NCBI RefSeq assembly: GCF_900091655.1
Contig: NZ_LT594621.1
Coordinates: 434,001-498,000, forward strand
Length of the DNA: 64,000 nucleotides
Reading direction: 5' to 3'
Origin: Culturomica massiliensis
Lineage (GTDB): Bacteria > Bacteroidota > Bacteroidia > Bacteroidales > Marinifilaceae
Positions 62,171-64,000 of the stretch are shown piece by piece. The notes under the pieces were generated by a model, which was not told the DNA's origin, ran no database searches, and was given only the letters and a program-made list of their open reading frames with translations. The translations under genes and the position numbers were made by a program. How positions within the stretch are numbered: the stretch's first letter is position 1; each line of letters opens with the position of its first letter.

Positions 62171-62370
62171 GATCGTAATAAGTTTGGATTTTCAGATTGC
62201 CGGTTGTCATACGATACGTTGTTTTCATATCGTAAGGCAGCCGATTCTAAATAAGCTGAAATAATGAATGAACTATTAAAGTTTACTTCCCTTTGTTCAA
62301 GGCAGCTACTGAAATAGTCAATAAGTCAACAGACTTAAGTCATAAATTATTTTCCGAGCGGTAAATATAC

Positions 62371-62407
62371 AAAAAAACTCCTGTATCGCTTACAATACAG
62401 GAGTTTT
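62371..62407 (-). terminator. Terminator of rplU-rpmA
   Basis: On the minus strand a perfect 13-bp stem (62395-62407 with 62374-62386) and an 8-base loop lead into a run of seven T, just after rpmA. Confidence 0.88.
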
Positions 62408-62424
62408 AAATTTTTATTTCAGGC

Positions 62425-62700
62425 TTATTCTGCTGCGTTTTCTACAGTTGCCGGTTTAACAGATACATAAGATCTGTTTTTTTGTTTTTTGGTGAAAACA
62501 ACTTCACCGTCAACCAATGCGAATAAGGTGTGATCTTTACCTATACCCACGTTTAATCCCGGGTTGTGTACTGTACCTCTCTGACGAACGATAATATTAC
62601 CGGCTTTGGCAAATTGTCCGCCCCATATTTTAACTCCTAATCGTTTGCTTTCGGATTCGCGGCCGTTCTTGGAACTACCGACACCTTTCTTATGTGCCAT
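62425..62700 (-). CDS. rpmA: Large ribosomal subunit protein bL27
   Basis: L27 contributes its N-terminal arm to the peptidyl-transferase centre. The 91 residues begin MAHKKGVGSSKNGRESESKRLGVK and contain GNIIVRQRGTVHNPG and KDHTLFALVDG, all canonical. The arm starts directly with Ala-His, so no processing extension like that of Firmicutes is present. It is 44 bases downstream of rplU. Confidence 0.97.
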   Translation of the reverse strand: MAHKKGVGSSKNGRESESKRLGVKIWGGQFAKAGNIIVRQRGTVHNPGLNVGIGKDHTLFALVDGEVVFTKKQKNRSYVSVKPATVENAAE

Positions 62701-62744
62701 ATCTTATTGAATTTTAGAGTTTACTAAATAATTTTTCTTTCAGA

Positions 62745-63056
62745 TTAAGCGTTGATCGCTTCGATCTGGATTTGTGTCATAGACTGACGATGTCCGTTCA
62801 ATTTCTGATACGTTTTTCTTCTTCTTTTCTTGAAGATAAGAACTTTGTCAGCTTTTACATGAGCCAATACTTTTGCGGTAACTTTAGCGCCTTCCACTTT
62901 CGGCGTACCGATTTTAATGTTGCTTCCGTCTTCAACGAGAAGTACATTATCAAATTCTACCTGAGTGCCTTCTTCTGCAGCCAGACGATGGACATACACT
63001 TTGCGGTCTTTTTCTACTTTGAACTGCTGTCCTTGAATTTCAACAATTGCGTACAT
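62745..63056 (-). CDS. rplU: Large ribosomal subunit protein bL21
   Basis: L21 is a 50S protein that binds 23S rRNA. MYAIVEIQGQQFKVEKDRKVYVHRL opens the protein; KVLIFKKRRRKTYQKLNGHRQSMTQI is the usual C-terminal part. The Met ending at 63056 is chosen: the frame to 63083 adds nine residues unlike L21. A strong promoter about 80 bases upstream leaves a leader with a stem-loop. Confidence 0.96.
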   Translation of the reverse strand: MYAIVEIQGQQFKVEKDRKVYVHRLAAEEGTQVEFDNVLLVEDGSNIKIGTPKVEGAKVTAKVLAHVKADKVLIFKKRRRKTYQKLNGHRQSMTQIQIEAINA

Positions 63057-63083
63057 TGTAAATTGTTTTAATGTTACTACCAT

Positions 63084-63115
63084 GGGGTGAGATACTTATC
63101 TGCTTATTGAACCCC
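63084..63115 (-). ncRNA. Candidate structured leader of rplU
   Basis: In the transcribed leader GGGGT (complement of 63111-63115) pairs with ACCCC (complement of 63084-63088), enclosing a short GATA/TATC hairpin at 63091-63100. Leaders of ribosomal-protein genes often bind the product. This one is read by eye only. Confidence 0.35.
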
Positions 63116-63136
63116 TGAGGAAAAATTTTTGTGGTG

Positions 63137-63166
63137 CAAAGATACAAATTGTTTTGAAAATGCAAA
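63137..63166 (-). promoter_or_regulatory. Promoter of rplU-rpmA
   Basis: On the minus strand TTTG (complement of 63163-63166), an 18-base spacer and TATCTTTG (complement of 63137-63144) form a good Bacteroidetes promoter. Confidence 0.7.
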
Positions 63167-63280
63167 AGAGATTTGGATTTAGATTTACGATTTAAGATTT
63201 ACGATTGGGAGAGAGGGGGATGTGTTTGTGTATTTTGGAAAAGAAGAGGTTTATTTTAAATTTTGGATTTTAAATTTTAA

Positions 63281-63313
63281 ATTGAAAATTAAAGTATGTA
63301 TTTATTAAATTTG
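63281..63313 (+). promoter_or_regulatory. Promoter of the truncated DUF5686-type gene
   Basis: ATTG at 63281-63284, a 21-base spacer and TAAATTTG at 63306-63313 precede the ATG by 18 bases. Confidence 0.6.
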
Positions 63314-63331
63314 TGCCTTAAAATTTAAAAT

Positions 63332-64000
63332 ATGAAGGTTGTTTTATTACTGTTAGGCATTTTTATAGCTTCCGTTGTGAAGTGTCAGGTACTGGAGGGG
63401 GTGGTTTCCGATGCCGAGGGACAGGCGGTAGAAGGGGCTACGGTTTATGTACGGGAAACGGCACAAGGATGTGTGGCCGATGAAAACGGGAATTTTCGGA
63501 TTGCGCTGCCCTCCGGAACTTATGTATGTGAGGTGAGCGCTTTGGGATATGAAAAACAGACATTGCAGGTCGGAGTAGGAGAGAAACGGGATGTATTGCG
63601 GGTGGTTCTGAAACCGATGGTGTATATGTTGCAAGAGGCAAAAGTAAATGCCAGAGGGGAAGATCCGGCTTTTTATATTATGCGGCATGCGATTGCCCGG
63701 GCACCTTATCACCGGCATCAGGTGAAGCGTTATCTGTCGGAGGTATATACAAAAGGTACGATGCAGTTGGAAAAGATACCTAAATTACTTATGTTGTCGA
63801 AAGAAATACGGAAAGAGGTGACGCCTTATCTGGGAAAAGTATTTACCCTGGAATCGGTGATGGAAGTTGCTTTTGAAGCTCCCGACACTTACGAGCGGAA
63901 GATAGTGGCTTTTTCCAGTTCTATCCCGGATGATCTGAGCCCGGATGAAGCTTTGGGGATCGTCACCGCTTCGGTTTACGATCCGGATGTGATGGGTATG
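63332..64000 (+). CDS. DUF5686-type outer-membrane protein with carboxypeptidase-regulatory-like domain (partial)
   Basis: The gene runs off the window; 223 codons are present. A signal peptide (VVLLLLGIFIASVVKCQ) precedes a carboxypeptidase D regulatory-like domain (about 20-100; LEGVVSDAEGQAVEGATVYVRE, DENGNFRIALPSGTY). Then comes AKVNARGEDPAFYIMRHAIARAPYHR, the typical junction of Bacteroidetes DUF5686 proteins, which continue into a large beta-barrel. The role of these proteins is unclear; TonB-independent barrels are assumed. The barrel part is outside the window. Confidence 0.8.
   Translation, partial: MKVVLLLLGIFIASVVKCQVLEGVVSDAEGQAVEGATVYVRETAQGCVADENGNFRIALPSGTYVCEVSALGYEKQTLQVGVGEKRDVLRVVLKPMVYMLQEAKVNARGEDPAFYIMRHAIARAPYHRHQVKRYLSEVYTKGTMQLEKIPKLLMLSKEIRKEVTPYLGKVFTLESVMEVAFEAPDTYERKIVAFSSSIPDDLSPDEALGIVTASVYDPDVMGM

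Overview
The window reads as chromosomal DNA of a gut-type Bacteroidales bacterium. The evidence is a SusC/SusD pair with surrounding glycosidases, many lipoproteins, promoters carrying the Bacteroidetes -7 element TAnnTTTG, very few Shine-Dalgarno sequences, a glycine-lipid GlsA/GlsB pair, and Bacteroidetes-type LepB, AhpF and CbpA/CbpM. Odoribacteraceae is possible, but I cannot fix the genus from sequence alone. No rRNA, tRNA, CRISPR array, phage or transposase gene is visible.

Region 1 (1-24 kb) is dominated by a polysaccharide utilisation locus. After a lipoprotein glycogen-debranching-like enzyme and a YeiH-type transporter comes an AraC-type regulator, divergent from a sodium:solute symporter. 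A long + strand run follows: GH130 phosphorylase, a FAD-dependent oxidoreductase, an unassigned TIM-barrel glycosidase candidate, a GH2 exo-enzyme, two more FAD-dependent oxidoreductases, SusC, SusD and a sialate-O-acetylesterase-like SGNH esterase. A plausible reading is that SusC/D imports a decorated, probably mannose- or hexosamine-containing oligosaccharide. The exported FAD enzymes, esterase and glycosidases would trim it, the symporter would carry a small product inward, and GH130 would phosphorolyse it. The three paralogous exported flavoproteins are the least explained part and the best candidate for new biochemistry.

Region 2 (23.7-37.7 kb) is mixed: SIMPL and TPR proteins, xanthine phosphoribosyltransferase, CbpA/CbpM, a DJ-1/PfpI protein, AhpF/AhpC, a copper-type P-type ATPase, a small acidic protein, a GH109 enzyme and an orphan MacB/FtsX-type permease. 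Region 3 (37.7-48.7 kb) is core housekeeping: folC, rex, thrS-infC-rpmI-rplT, dapB, lepB, a beta-barrel protein and PhoH. infC appears to use an AUC start behind a perfect Shine-Dalgarno sequence.

Region 4 (48.7-64 kb) holds glsB/glsA, two lipoproteins, an ABC-2 exporter next to ruvC, a DUF4286 protein, a TPR protein, serS, rpmA/rplU and a truncated DUF5686-type protein that runs off the end. An interspersed palindromic repeat with a conserved GGACGGACT-type centre occurs at least seven times in intergenic DNA, three of them in a tandem array at 49.4-49.9 kb.
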